A DNA stretch of 39,128 nt from Triparma columacea (lineage: Eukaryota; Sar; Bolidophyceae; Parmales; Triparmaceae), in NCBI GenBank assembly GCA_030267965.1, contig BRYA01000209.1:9749-48876 (forward strand), written 5' to 3'. How positions within the stretch are numbered: the first letter of the stretch is position 1; every line of letters begins with the position of its first letter. Under the pieces are notes generated by a model. That model searched no databases, had not been told where the DNA came from, and saw nothing but the letters and a program-made list of their open reading frames with translations. Below are positions 9,957-21,898 of the stretch, piece after piece. A program made the position numbers and the translations under genes.

Positions 9957-12434
9957 GCCATTCACAACTCCAACAAAACAGGAAGCAACTAGAAGGTGGA
10001 ACAGGGAAGGCTCTATCTCAGAGAGAAATCGACGTCCTCAAAAGATCTTCGGTTATTGGGCGGAAGACCTTCATGCCGTTTCTGGACTCAGACATTAGAC
10101 CAGCAAACTTCTCCACTCTCGGGCTCGCACCATTCGAAGACCCCGACGGCCTCCTCTCGCTTTCGAACTCACAGAAGTCGCATTTTTACAAATTCGCGAG
10201 GCCCTCGGAAATTGCGTCCCGGCATAGCAAGCACGTCTGCATGTACCAGAACATTTCGCCCTACACGATAAAACAAACGCTTGTGACTGACTGCTCCTTC
10301 ATCGCTAGCCTGTGCATCAGTGCCGCGTACGAGAGAAGATTCAGAAAACGCCTCGTCACTGCCATAATATATCCCCAGACGTCCCTGGGCAAACCAGTTT
10401 ACAACGAATGCGGGAAGTATATCGTGAAGCTTTGGCTCAACGGAGTCGCCCGCCGCGTCATCATCGACGACAGACTACCGGTCGATCGGAACTACAACTT
10501 ACTTTGCTCCCATACCAAGTCTTCGACTCACGTGGAACTTTGGGTGAGTTTGCTGGAGAAGGCCTTCCTCAAATTGACGGGAGCAATGAGCTACGCTTTC
10601 CCTGGATCCAACTCCGGGATCGATCTGTACTGCCTCACCGGCTGGATACCAGAGAGGCTTTATTTCGCCGGGAGCGCCGGATTGACCGGGGAGCACGAGA
10701 CGAAGCCCGAGAAGATATGGCAAAGGCTGCACAGCGCCTTTTCTTACGGCGACTGCTTGACGACCGCCTCTGTGAGCCCGGATATATCGGATAGCGCCGC
10801 CGACCAAGTTGGCTTGGTCACCCAGCACGCTTACGGTGTATTGGACGTCCGGGAGGTAAGGTCAGGTCGTTTCCTCTTCATGAAAAACCCTTGGGCGAGC
10901 AAGGCCTGGAAAGGGCGCTTCTCCCCCCACGACATCTCCTGGAACGAGAGGATCGCCAAGGAGCTCCACTACGACTACGAAAAGGCAAGGCAGTGCACGG
11001 ACGACGGATTGTTCTGGATATGCTGGGACGACTTCAAGCGCTACTTCACGAGTGTTCATCTCAATTGGAACCCCCACCTTTTTAAGTACAAGTACACGGC
11101 CCATGACTTCTGGCCGAAGGATAAAGGACCGGATAACGACAAATACTGCGTGGATGAAAACCCCCAGTTCGTTCTCATGCCGGGAAAGGAGAGTATGAGG
11201 AAAAAAGCCTCCTTCTACATCCTGTTGTCTAGGCACGTTGACCTCTTGGAGCAGCAGGGTGTGGAGACGAACGACTTTCTAACATGCTTCGTCTACGACT
11301 CCTCTAAGTCCCTCACGAAGAAGATAACATATCCCCACGAGAAACTTATCCTCCGTGGGGTCTATTCGGGCAATCCGCACTACCTTGTAAGGATTGATTC
11401 TAGCGAAGAGTTCCCTTGTATGAACCTTGTAATAAGGCAGTATAAGAAGAGGAGGGATATCACCTTCTCCCTCCAAGTGTACAGCACTGAGTCATTCAGC
11501 TTTGGGCCCATGACGGTTGGCCAGGGCTCATTGCAAAGGATCAAGGGCGCCTTTGACCCAAGCGGCGGACCTAGCGGGCGCTCAACTGCCTTCCACACCA
11601 ACCCCCAGTATCGCGTCGTCGTCAAGGGGGACGCTGGAGGAGGAGGGGAGAGGAATGTGGAGTTCACGATCAAGGCGAATCCAAAGCTTTGCGTCAGCCT
11701 TTCGCTACTTCGAGGAGGGGGGAGGAAGGATTACATCTCAACGGCCGACGAGGTTTTTTGCAGCGGCGATTATCGAGCCGGCGTAGCCTGTGCCTCGGGG
11801 AGGTTGCGATTGGACACGCCCTACACGCTCGTGGTGAGCACCTGGAACGCGGGAGAAACAGGCTCTTTCATCATCGAGAGTGCCGGAAAAGACATCGAAA
11901 TTAGGGCATTGAGAATGGAGGGAGAGGGAGCCAAATACAAATACAAAGCGGAGGGCACATTCGCTAGTGTCGGGTGCGCCAACTACGGAAGGTATACGGA
12001 AAATGTCTCGATCGACTTTACCACGGCCAATGCGGGAGAGGTGGGTTTGAATGACGACCTGAACACGCCAGCACTTGCGCTCTAACACTTTGCTTCACTC
12101 GTCGTAGTTGTTTGGTCGCTTGACGACGAAAGGAAGAGGGGTAGATAATACTCCCATAAACTTCACGCTCTTTCAACTTTCGGAGGGACAGCACCACCTT
12201 CCCCCCCACGCCTCCAGCATTGCACGCGATTGCGGGGTCGTCGTTTCGACAAACGAGGGAGTTTACAAGAGCGGAGGGGCCACGATTAGGGCCACCAAGG
12301 TCAAGGCGGGCTGCACATACACCATCGTTGTCAGCACTTTTGAACCCACTTTCAATTTGGGTTTTGAAATTAAGCTTTACTGTTCAGTCGAATTGAGAGG
12401 GTTAGGAAACAAGATGCTTGTCAGGATAAAGTAA
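8793..12434 (+). CDS. Calpain-7-like cysteine protease with two MIT domains
   Basis: Four exons (8793-9186, 9300-9649, 9788-12040, 12108-12434) give about 1107 residues. A first MIT domain lies at about 41-118. After an acidic linker, a second lies at about 190-285 and is split by intron 2; joining SYLEAAQNYLASLK to LMELSLES restores its helix. A 12-Gln tract follows. The protease core contains TDCSFIASLC (catalytic Cys417), QHAYGVLDVRE (His595) and FMKNPWAS (Asn615), so the triad is intact. The long stretch PGSNSGIDLYCLTGWIPER and the beta-rich C-terminal calpain III/PBH-like domains (the last in exon 4) match CAPN7/PalB/Rim13. In that family MIT domains bind ESCRT-III tails, linking it to endosomal sorting or pH signalling. 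Intron 1 has a CTAAC branch-like site and a GAAG acceptor, the least certain junction, but the phase fits. Translation could also start at the ATG at 8910. Confidence 0.9.
9920..9955 (+). repeat. CAG repeat coding poly-Q in calpain-7
   Basis: One CAA followed by eleven CAG codons encodes twelve glutamines between the second MIT domain and the protease core. The tract is length-variable by nature and sits in a predicted disordered linker. Confidence 0.95.
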
Positions 12435-13493
12435 GGACTCACTATTCAAATAATTTCTACCCGGCATTGTGTTATTAAATTGCGTGTTTGCTAGAAGCGT
12501 GTCATTGACGTGTGCACATTAGAGAAAGGGCTAGACAGAATCAAGGGGGTTGGTTTGGGCGGGTTGGGTTGGAAGAAGGCAAGGGATAGGAGGGGGAGGA
12601 AATGTGATGAACGTCGTTTAAAAGCTATAGTATTTTTGAATATAGGGAGGAAGGCGACAGTACCAAGGGCGACTGCTACGAACGTGCTGGCTGGTTTTGG
12701 GTCTTGTGACTAGGGAAGGATTAAGGGCAAATTTGTGTTGCCTGGCCAACGTTTGAGAGGAAAGGCTGTGTATATAGGGTCCGTGCGACTCTTTGGGTCG
12801 ATTTGAGGGATTGGGAAGGAGGAGGAAGGGTGCAGCACTAGATACAATTCTGTTATTGGGAAGATATAGCGTACTTGAAATGGCAATCCGGGAACAAAAG
12901 CCGATCTTAGGACTGGAAACACGAAGACATGGAGGCATAGACGGAGTTCAAGATGTGAACTATTATCTTTCCAAACCCTCAAAAATTGTTTCTGAATACA
13001 TTAACCTCATTTACATCGCATTGTCGTATTCGTTGCAACAAGAAGATCGATAATACTACACAAGACTCAGAAAATAGAGTTTGGCGGCTTTAAGTGTTGA
13101 CTAAAGCATAATACTAGCTCACACCACCCCCGGCCAACGTCGTGAGCACAAGCAATTTAGTCCTCATTTGGAAGGTGAGAATGTGAAGAGAGGGACGAAA
13201 AGGCTTTACATTGGATCGGAGCGGTATATTGGGGGTTCTATTTGCCTGATCGTGATGATGAGGCCTGCCCCCACCCTGCAACTTGCCTTCCAGATGAGGA
13301 CTGGCGTTAGGCACTTCGAGGACCGAAACAGATTGGGTGATTTTGGAAAAGATGAAAACACGCAATAATGAACCACTATGTGAATATGCCAACTTACGAT
13401 ATCTTCACTCACACATAAAAAACGCCGCTCCGCCACCTTTTTTACGCACGTCGATCACGAACGCATGATTTTCAGCACCCAACCACGATCGTC
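12435..13493. other. Intergenic, with an inverted repeat pair
   Basis: No supported gene; the short open frames here lack motifs. The 16-mer at 13160-13175 is the reverse complement of 13286-13301 with one mismatch, which could form a long-armed hairpin or mark a small decayed inverted-repeat element. The last 100 bp, before the giant gene's ATG, are AT-rich and then C-rich, as expected of a promoter and 5' UTR. Confidence 0.5.
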
Positions 13494-16400
13494 ATGGAGG
13501 CTGAGGTTGAAGCAGATGCGGGAGTCGTGAATGACACCGGCAAGACCAACTATGCCTCCGAGCCCCCCTCAGGCCCCAATCACACCCTCTCCGCAATACA
13601 CAGTCCCGTAGATATCGATTACACAGCTCTTGACCCCAAACAAGTCGAACTTGTCAAGCTTCTGGATGACCGAGGAGCCATTGAAGGCCTCATCAACAAC
13701 TCTACCGGCGTCGATGTGAAGGTTATGGAGCTCGCTGATGTCTTCCACGACGAGCGCGACAAGATCATTGACTTTCTCCTCACCGATTGTGAGCAGGGCA
13801 ACTTCCGAAGGAAGACCCTCCAGGAGTATGACGAAAAGGAAGGAGTCATTCACAGACTTGTCTACTGGCAGCACTACGGCAGCGGGAATAAGTTTGTCGA
13901 ATTTCTCCTCGACGTTAAAGTTGTATCTCCCGACGAATCGACGAAAATTATGGAATTAACATCCCTTGATGAGGACGATCTTTCTGATGAGGCAACTGCG
14001 AAGCTTGAGATTCTAGCCTCAAGAAATACCAAGACTGTCAAACAAGGTGTCATTAAGGGCAAGCTCAGCTTCACTGACTTTGAGTTTGGACAAACTGCAG
14101 TCACCATGGTGGGAACTCTCAGGGCAGAGGAGAGAGCAATAGAGATGAAATCAGAAGTTAATGTTGGCACATTCAAAAGCTTTAAGAGTAGGAGATCCAT
14201 GACATCTAGTGTTGAAGGCAGCAACAGAGGCAGGACCAAGAAGGGAGACGTCAAGGCTGCGTATGCATCAGTAAAGGGTATCATAGAGGAGGTCACGAAG
14301 AAGTTCAGACAGCCTGGTGTCATTGACGAGAGGAGGAAAAGACACTTTGTGGAGGAGATCATGCCAAGGGCACCGCCTCTGACAAGAGAGGAGGACGCAA
14401 TGTTGGAGAGGGTTTGGAGCCTAGAGAAGGAACTTCACACAAAAGGGAAGAGAATCAAGGGGACACTGAAGGGGGGGGTGGACAAGTTCCTGTGGAGAGA
14501 CGGGGACAATGTGTGGGCAGCCTTTGGGGTCACTGTGGACAAGTCAACAGAGGGTATGCTGGCTGAGCTAAGTTTAGGCGACACTTACTCTTACGCCAGA
14601 GGCCATCAGAAGGAAAATGGCAATCTGCCTAGGGTTATTAGAAAAAATGTCAATGGAACTAGAAGTCGCCATCAACACCAAGGAGTTCACTTGCCTGGTC
14701 CAGCAAAAAACCGCTTATTTGAAGCCTGGTTTACGTGGAAGGAAATTAAGTTAAGCACTGGCAGGGCAGCCTACTTGTTAGGGTTTGTGCCGCTGACAGA
14801 GTACCCAGGAGGAGGTTTCAAGGACCTCAGCAAGAAGGGATTTGAGCTGGCTGAGACTAGAGGTGCCTACTTCTTCTATGAGATCGCTCCAAATGTCTGT
14901 AGAGTGACACGCATTCAAACAGTTGACCTGAAACTTTCTGGAATTCATAAGACAATGATGGACAAAGCCATTGAGTACCTTGCAAAGAATCAGCTTGTTG
15001 AGGCCAACAGTTTGCAGAATAAGTTTAGGAGGAATGGGAAGGAAGTTGACGCTGAAGTCAGGGGGGCCTTGGTGGAGAGGATGAGGGTGGGCGTTGAGTT
15101 GGAGGAGGACCAGAAGAAGGTGTTTGGGGAGTTGGAAGAGCTCTTTGGTGGGGAGGAGGAAGGAGGAAAAAGTAAGAGCTTGAAGAAAGCAAGCTGGAAG
15201 AGTTGGGCAACTTTAAAGGGTCCAGTGGGTTTTGAGAAGCTCTTTGGTGAGGAGGAGGAAGGAGGGTGGGGGCCTCTCAAGTCACCTTATGAGGGAGTGA
15301 AGATGGAGATCAAGTACAAGCAACAAGAGAAAGGAAAAAAGACACTTGGTTTTGGAAGAGCCGAGTGCTTTGCCGACTGCTCAGCTGAGGAAGCAGCTGC
15401 TTGGTTCTTTGAGTACTCAAGCAGAGAAAGAATGGCACTGAGTAGAGGGGAAGGGAACCCTGCAAGGCTGGAGATAAGGAAATGGGGAGAGGAAAGGACC
15501 AATGAGAAGCTTTTTGCTATAATCAAGAAACTACCATACCCTCTACACAAAAGAGAGTTTGTGATGAGATATGTATTGCAAAAGGGACACCAAGATGACA
15601 CCATGTCTGTAGCATTTGTCCCAGCAAAAGAGCAGGTGGACTATGGGGGAAACCTAGGAAAGCTTGTGCGGGCAACAACAAGTGGCATTCTCACTGCCAA
15701 GAATATTGAGGACCATAATGGTGTTCTCCAGTGTAAACTTACATTGACTCAATACATGGACACAGGGGGGCATATTCCAGTCAAAATTGTCGACAGAACA
15801 ATACCACGAGTACTAAGTACGATAGCAGTGCTCAGGGACTCCTTCAAGCGGGACGAAGAGGTTGATAAAGCTGCACTGGCCTCTCTTGCCAACATCATCA
15901 AGAACGAACCCCAAGATTATACTGATGAGGAGAAGAAAGCAATCAGGAAGGGGAAGGAGTTTTATGAGAAGTGCGAGGACGATGAGAACTTTGATGAACT
16001 GAAGAGTCCTGATGAGAGGGTCAAGATGAAGCTAGTTCATGTTAATGGGGCAAGTCTTTGCACTGGAGTTGCTACTACTGTGGTTGATGCGAGTGTGGAG
16101 AGGTGTGCAGCAAATGAAATAATCGGTCTAAACAGCAGAGACGAAATGAAGAAAGCCAAAATGAATGGGATAAACACTATGAAGGTAGTAAATGTTAATC
16201 CCCACACTCTCTACTACATAACATCGAGGAATATTGGCATTCCTGGATTTTCTCCCCGTGACAATAGAAGTAAAGTTACCTGGTTTAAGCAACAGGATGG
16301 CAAAGTCATCATTAATATTGAAGATACAGAGGAGCTTCATGATGACTTTCCAGTGATGGCTGGGAATGTTTTAGCAAAGATTAATACAGTATGGGTATTT

Positions 16401-19400
16401 CAGCCACTCAAACCTGTTGGAGATGTGCCACAAACATCAGTGACTTTTACAACGAAGGTAGATCTTGGCGGTGTTTTCTACTCTCCCATCATGAACAAGA
16501 TTGCATCAAGATTTCTCTTACAAGTCTCAGACTTGAGGAAGAAGTTTGACAAGAGCAAAGAGATTGATATCTTCAAGAGGCAGCAGATCATTGAAAAGTT
16601 TGAGGAGATTGCAATTGAGGGTACACCAGGGATTGAAAATCACTTTGATGAGATTGAGGGAGCTCAAGAGATCAGTAGAGGGTTGTCTGGAACGACAATG
16701 ATTAAGGCAGAGAAGGGAATGGGATGGGGAAAGACTTCAATAACTGTGAGAGCATCCCTCAAGGAAGTTGCAGCATTCTTCTGGTGCCTTAAAAGTGGAG
16801 TTGACTCCAAGCTCAAGCTTCACAGAGTTAACAACAACACACTTGTAATAACTGTTGAAGCCAAAGGGCAATTTACTGCTGCTAGGTATGGCGAAATAGA
16901 TCAAAATAAGACGGAGGTTGAATTGATGACCAGACATAAGGCTGCAAGCAAGAAGAGTGTAATTAAGCACCTGGGCATAGCAACTGATGCTGCTTACTAC
17001 TTCGATAACCTTCTGAAGAGCACTGAAGCAAGGGAGCAGGATGGGAGGAGATTTGGAGAGCAGCTGATGGAGAGAGTGAATAGAAGAAATGTTGGGGAAA
17101 GTAAGGTAGAGGTCGTGAGGGAATTTATTGCCGCCAATAGGGCACTGAGAGAGACTACAGAGCAGCACGGTTTCATGAGAACCATGCTGTATGCTGTGGT
17201 CATGAACAAATTTAAAAGGAGAGCGACAAATGAGGGAGAAGAGAATAGTGAGGAGGAAGCCAGGGGGTGGGAGATTGGGAGTGCAATGACAGCAGTCATG
17301 TTGACTACTTTGTCTGCTGCTCATGCTGTAGATGAATGGGCCAATCAATTCACTGAAGTGCAAGAAGTCATGAATGAACAAGTGTGGTTAAGGCCCATGC
17401 TTGAGGAGGTTGTCACGAAACTATTTATGAAGTCAAAATTAGGCTTAAAGGCAAGGGTGACAGTTGGTGCAGCCACAAGCATGCTTGATTTGGTGACTGA
17501 TGTGTATGTGACACATAAGTTTTGGAGTGATAAGAAGTATGGGTACTTTAAGGCATCATTGGCAAGTTTGGCAGTGTCTATTTTTCTTCAAATGTTATCT
17601 GTTTGGACACAGAATAGGAAGTTGGGGATGATGAAGGTGCTTAGGGAGTCGTTTCCTATTTTGATTGGGTTTAAGCCTGCTGTCGATGCCTATAGGGTAG
17701 CAAGTGGAGCTAAGCGAGAGGTTGGGGCTGCATTCGACGCAATGCTTGAGATGACAACAATGAAAGTGTATGAGATGTTCGCCGAGGCAATCCCTGGAGT
17801 GATCATCCAACTTATGGCTATAGCAACCAGTGACAAAGATGATGTTGGAACTTCAGCATGGCTTTCAGTTGCAGTGTCAGCAATTACAACAGGCTTTGCC
17901 TCAGCAACAATTAGTTATGACTGGGACACAGACCCTGATAAGAGAGCATATGCACCAGACTTCTATGGGTATATACCAGCAAAAGCAAGCAAGAGAACAG
18001 TAGTATTTGTGTCCATGTTGCTCTTTACAGCAGGGATGCTTCTCATAAGGTGTACAACAATAGTCCTTCTTGGGTTGATGGGAGGTAGTTGGGTCTTTCT
18101 CTACATTGGCGCTGACCTAGGTCTGTACTTGTTGGTTAAGATATTGAGGGGAGACTTTTGGTACTGGGTACCCTTAGGGGGTAATTTAGAGGTTGTGCAT
18201 AGTTTTTGTGTCAGAGTGATTATGAAGATCATTGTAGACTTCACATCAATGGTGCACTTTAGACATCCTAACGAAGTTGGTGGAGCCTATTGGTTGTTTG
18301 GTCTTCTATTGACAATGGGAAGCCTACCAATGTCAATATATGTAGCTTCACCTTATGTAGATGAGAGCGCAATTGATGTAGCATCGACTATTGTAAAATA
18401 TTCTATACTGACAACTACCCTGTGCTTTTTTGTCTTCTTTTTGAACATTGAGAAGAAATACTGGCACACCTTCTGGAGTACACTGAGATCAAAGGATATG
18501 TCAATGGCATATTTCCTTGATGGAGAAAATGATGAAATGAAGTTTGTAGTCTTCACAAATTCAAGGCACCATTGGGTCTCAATTGAAGGAGAAATTAAGA
18601 AATGGGTTGGCTTAAACTGGGCTAAATGGGAAGAGGAGAAACCAGACTGGTTTACTGATGTGACAAAGTCTACAGTGCCTGTAGATTTCATTTCAGCAGA
18701 TGGAGATGCTAGAAGGAGAGAGAGTGTAAGGAGAGCAAGTGTTGATGCTGATGCAGAGGTTGGTCTAGCAGGCACTTTAAGAGCAAGTATTAGGAGAGCA
18801 AGTGTTGGGTTGGACAATGGAGACGCACTGATTGCTTCACATGCTGTGAATGATACTACACAAGACTATGCAGGTTTAGATCCTAACAAAGTGGGAAAGT
18901 TGTTGGGTGAGCAACTGTTGGTTGCATTGGGTTTCAGGAAGAAGGGAATGACAAAGGAGGAAGCTGTCAGGTCGTTTATTGGGTCAAACTATGTTCTGAG
19001 ACAGGCTTCAGAGAAGTACGAGTTTTTCACACCAATGCTTGGCTCTGTTGTCAAGAACAAGCTGTGTAAGTTGAGGAAGGTAAAGGGTAAGGCTGTAGAG
19101 CTGGGAGAGAAGGAAGGAAGGGAGATTGGAGAGTCTCTAGCGAGGAGCTTGGCTATCAAAACTCTGCCAGCTGCTGCAGTAGATGCCTTCATCTTAAATT
19201 TCCCTGCACTACAAGAGCTTGATGTGGAATATGAGTGGTTCAGGCCAATGCTTGATACAATTAGCTACAGGCTATTGGAGGAAGTGCCGTGGGGGTTGAA
19301 GGCAAGAGTGACTGTTGGTGCTATCACTAGTATGACTGATTTGCTGACTGATGTGTATGTAACGTACATGTTTTGGAGTGATGAGAACTATGGGTACTTT

Positions 19401-20187
19401 AAGGCATCTTTCGCAAGTTTGGTAGCGTCAATTGGGTTTCAAATGTTGGTTGTTTGGGGACAGAATAGCAAGTTGGGGATCAAGAGGGTGTTGGGGGAAT
19501 GGTTTCCTATTTTGACCGGCTTTAAGCCTGCGGTTGATGCTTACAGAGTAGCAACTGGAGCAAAACAAGAGGTTGGGGCTACAACTAACCCAATGATAGA
19601 AATGACAACAATGAAAATTGTCGAGATGTTTGCTGAAGCCATACCTGGTGTTATCATTCAACTTATGGCTATAGCAACAAGTGACAAAAAAGATGTTGGT
19701 ACTTCGGCATGGCTTTCAGTTGCAGTGTCAGCAATTACAACAGGCTTTGCCTCTGCAACAATTAGTTATGACTGGGACACAGACCCTGCTAAAAGAGAAA
19801 ATACACCAGACTTCTATGGGTATATACCAGCAAAAGCAAGCAAGAGAACAGTAGTATTCGTTTCTATGCTGCTGTTNCTATTCAATGTCAAGTTTCCTTG
19901 AAGGAGAAAGTGATGCAAAAAGATTTAAAGTCTTTAGAACATCAAGGCATCACTGGGTTTCAATTGAAGGAGAAATTAAGAAGTGGATTGAGCTAAATTG
20001 GGCTAAATGGGAAGAGGAGCAGCCAGAGTGGTTTACAGATACCATGAAGGCTAAAGTACCTGTAGATTTCATTCCTAATAAGGATTCAGCTGAGCTAGCT
20101 TCTTCGACCAATTTTGGTCGAAGAACCACTTTCGGAACCTGCTTCTTCGACCAACCTGCTTCTTCGACTAATTGGGCATTTACTTAA
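13494..20187 (+). CDS. Giant multi-START-domain protein with duplicated membrane module (gap inside)
   Basis: One uninterrupted frame runs 13494-19876, a single N follows, and the frame resumes in another phase at 19885-20187. The N-terminal ~1200 residues contain about four or five tandem START/Bet v1-like lipid-binding modules; a clear one is near residues 600-790 (FADCSAEEAAAWFFEY to VDRTIPRVLSTI). A module at about 1190-1700 follows. It has the segment LGLKARVTVGAATSMLDLVTDVYV, several membrane spans, then RHHWVSIEGEIKKW and NWAKWEEE. The same module starts again 617 residues later and ends with the same tail. Between the copies (about 1738-1770) are three RRxS sites of basophilic-kinase type. 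The last 30 residues after VPVDFI are low-complexity and coded by a small palindromic repeat. Known START proteins bind lipids, so membrane lipid sensing or transfer is plausible but inferred. The gene has no introns, unlike most of its neighbours. Confidence 0.8.
17450..18026 (+). repeat. First copy of the duplicated membrane-module DNA
   Basis: This part aligns with 19301-19877 at a fixed offset of 1851 bases (617 codons). Similarity is patchy: 17808-18012 differs from 19659-19863 at about 12 of 205 positions, while the preceding hundred bases differ far more. Confidence 0.85.
19301..19877 (+). repeat. Second copy of the duplicated membrane-module DNA, cut by the gap
   Basis: This is the counterpart of 17450-18026. 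It stops at the N at 19877, which aligns with position 18026 of copy 1. Sequence after the N (from 19885) aligns with copy 1 from 18498, so the part equivalent to about 18027-18497 is absent. Confidence 0.85.
19877..19877. other. Assembly gap represented by one N
   Basis: This is the only ambiguous base in the window. It falls where two near-identical module copies would confuse assembly, and the reading frame changes across it. The fixed 1851-base offset predicts the next aligned ATG at 20349, yet it is at 19885, so about 464 bases are missing. 464 is 2 modulo 3, which is the shift needed to reconnect the frames. Confidence 0.85.
20098..20171. repeat. Palindrome and triple repeat at the 3' end of the giant gene
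   Basis: A perfect 12-bp inverted repeat (TTCTTCGACCAA, two-base loop, then its complement) occupies 20100-20125. The 14-mer GCTTCTTCGACCAA recurs at 20098-20111, 20141-20154 and 20158-20171, the last with one change. These bases code the final residues (SSTNFGRR to DQPASSTN) of the giant protein. They could be the edge of an inserted repeat that supplied a new C-terminus. Confidence 0.8.
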
Positions 20188-20255
20188 ATACTTACGCGTT
20201 ATATCGTTCAAAACCTCCATCACAGCCTATCTATCACCTATATCGTTCATTAATT

Positions 20256-20376
20256 AAGGCTTAGGGTAGGGTTAGGGTAGTGAAGGGCCCATAAATCACC
20301 CATAAAGGTGGTCGCTCATCGGCCTGCCAATTTTCGATTTGGTGCTTTTTAGGTGCCTTTAAGGCTTAGGGTTAGG
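20256..20376. repeat. Interstitial TTAGGG-like tracts
   Basis: Two short tracts, 20256-20280 and 20361-20376, share AAGGCTTAGGG and contain degenerate TTAGGG/TAGGG units. They are far too short for a telomere and may be an old telomere-repair scar or a dispersed repeat. Confidence 0.5.
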
Positions 20377-21603
20377 TCGAAATTCCGGTGAGTTGTGAGG
20401 TAAGCTATTAATAGTCTGTGGCTTCAACGGCGACCGTCAAATATGCGTATTAGAATATGAATATTTCAATCTCAGCCTTCATTCTTTCCCCATTTATGGT
20501 TGCTATTCGATACTAAATGCGTCGGAGTCGAGTAATCTCGCCCTATTATGTTCAATAATGTCCAGTTGTCGATTATTGCGTCCACTAGAGTCATAGTGTG
20601 GTGATATTTAGAAAAGCTTCTCGTTGATGTTGAGTTACACCCTGCTTAAACATCCTCATCTTACTCAATCTACTCTCAATTCTTAAGTTAACTGCGAGAT
20701 ATTAGTATTATTGTCTTCGTTTAATACATCTACGACCGTAATGTTGTTATATTTAGCTAGAAGAAGGGTAACATGAAGGCACTGTAAGAGAGAGGTGAGC
20801 TTGCTGTTGGGATAGGGGAGTCAGACGCGGGCTGGGGAGGCATTATTGTTGGGGTTATAGCGTCTTCGACCGCTGAGTAGCAGGATTATTGTGTATGTTG
20901 TTGTGTTGGGGGCTAAATAGGGAGGGGGGAGGGGGGAGATGTAAGTTTGTACAAGGTTGAGGTGTGGGGGCCCAAAAGCATGCGGCGAGCGACGAGCGGT
21001 TGTTGATTGCTGGGAGGGGTTCATTGAACAAGTAGACCCTATACTTGTTAGCTCGCGTCGGATAGTGTTGTGCTGTTTGTGTGTGAGGGGGGGTGAGTGT
21101 GCTGTGTGCGCGTTGTAGTCTAATTTCAAAAGACAACGTCGTGTGAAAGTAAAGGCAATAGTACTTATGTTCAAAACTTGTTTATATGTGTTACTTATTA
21201 GTTCGCGTGTATCGGGACTGTTAGGTTGGTGGGTTGCAGTAGATTGTTTATGGGCAGGAGTTTTTGGCTGAGATGGGGGGATGGGGGGGAAGGCCGGCGG
21301 ACGTCGAGGTGCAGGGTGGAGGGGTAGGGGTGTTTAGGGGGGTTGGGGGGGTGGTTCATATTTACCTGCGGACCCTCTCCAGATTCCCCAGTAATCTGGT
21401 GATGGGTGGTGATCAATCACATTTATCCAGGGGGGGAAGGTGTGCACTGTTTGTTTGGAATGAGCGTAGAGATGAGTTTGATGGGAGAGGAAGGGGTTGA
21501 GGGGGGTTAGATGAGGAAGGTATTGGGGTGCGTGTGTCCGGCGGGTGTATGGGGGGGGGGGCAGGGTGAAGGGCAGGCCATTGATACTTGTGTCACTACA
21601 TAT

Positions 21604-21898
21604 GGCTTTTAAAATGTGTGGATCGTTGTGCGGGTCGTAACACAGGAGTGCCCTTTTTTACAGCATTCACCTTCCCAACAGATTCTGCTCCTCTCACCTC
21701 GATCGCGTCCGGGACGTCTCTCTCTCTCTCCTTTCCCCCTGTCTCCTCCTCACCCCATCGGTGGCTTTTAAAATGTGCAAGTCGTAACACGAGAGGGGGC
21801 TTTTTTACTTGATTCAACTCCCCTATCAATCTCTGCTCCTCTTACCTCGATCGCGTCCCGGCTGTCTCTCTCTCTCTCCTTTCCCCCCCCCCCCCATC
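21604..21898. repeat. Two-copy degenerate tandem repeat (unit 159 bp)
   Basis: Both copies start GGCTTTTAAAATGTG, continue with GTCGTAACAC and a T-run, then CTGCTCCTC and CCTCGATCGCGTCC, and end in a CT-rich tract. The second copy is shortened. There is no coding pattern. Confidence 0.7.

Noticed and set aside
13245..13305. Possible C/D-box snoRNA (CGTGATGATGAG)
   Set aside because: A C-box-like string is present, but no D box follows at a proper distance and there is no terminal stem.
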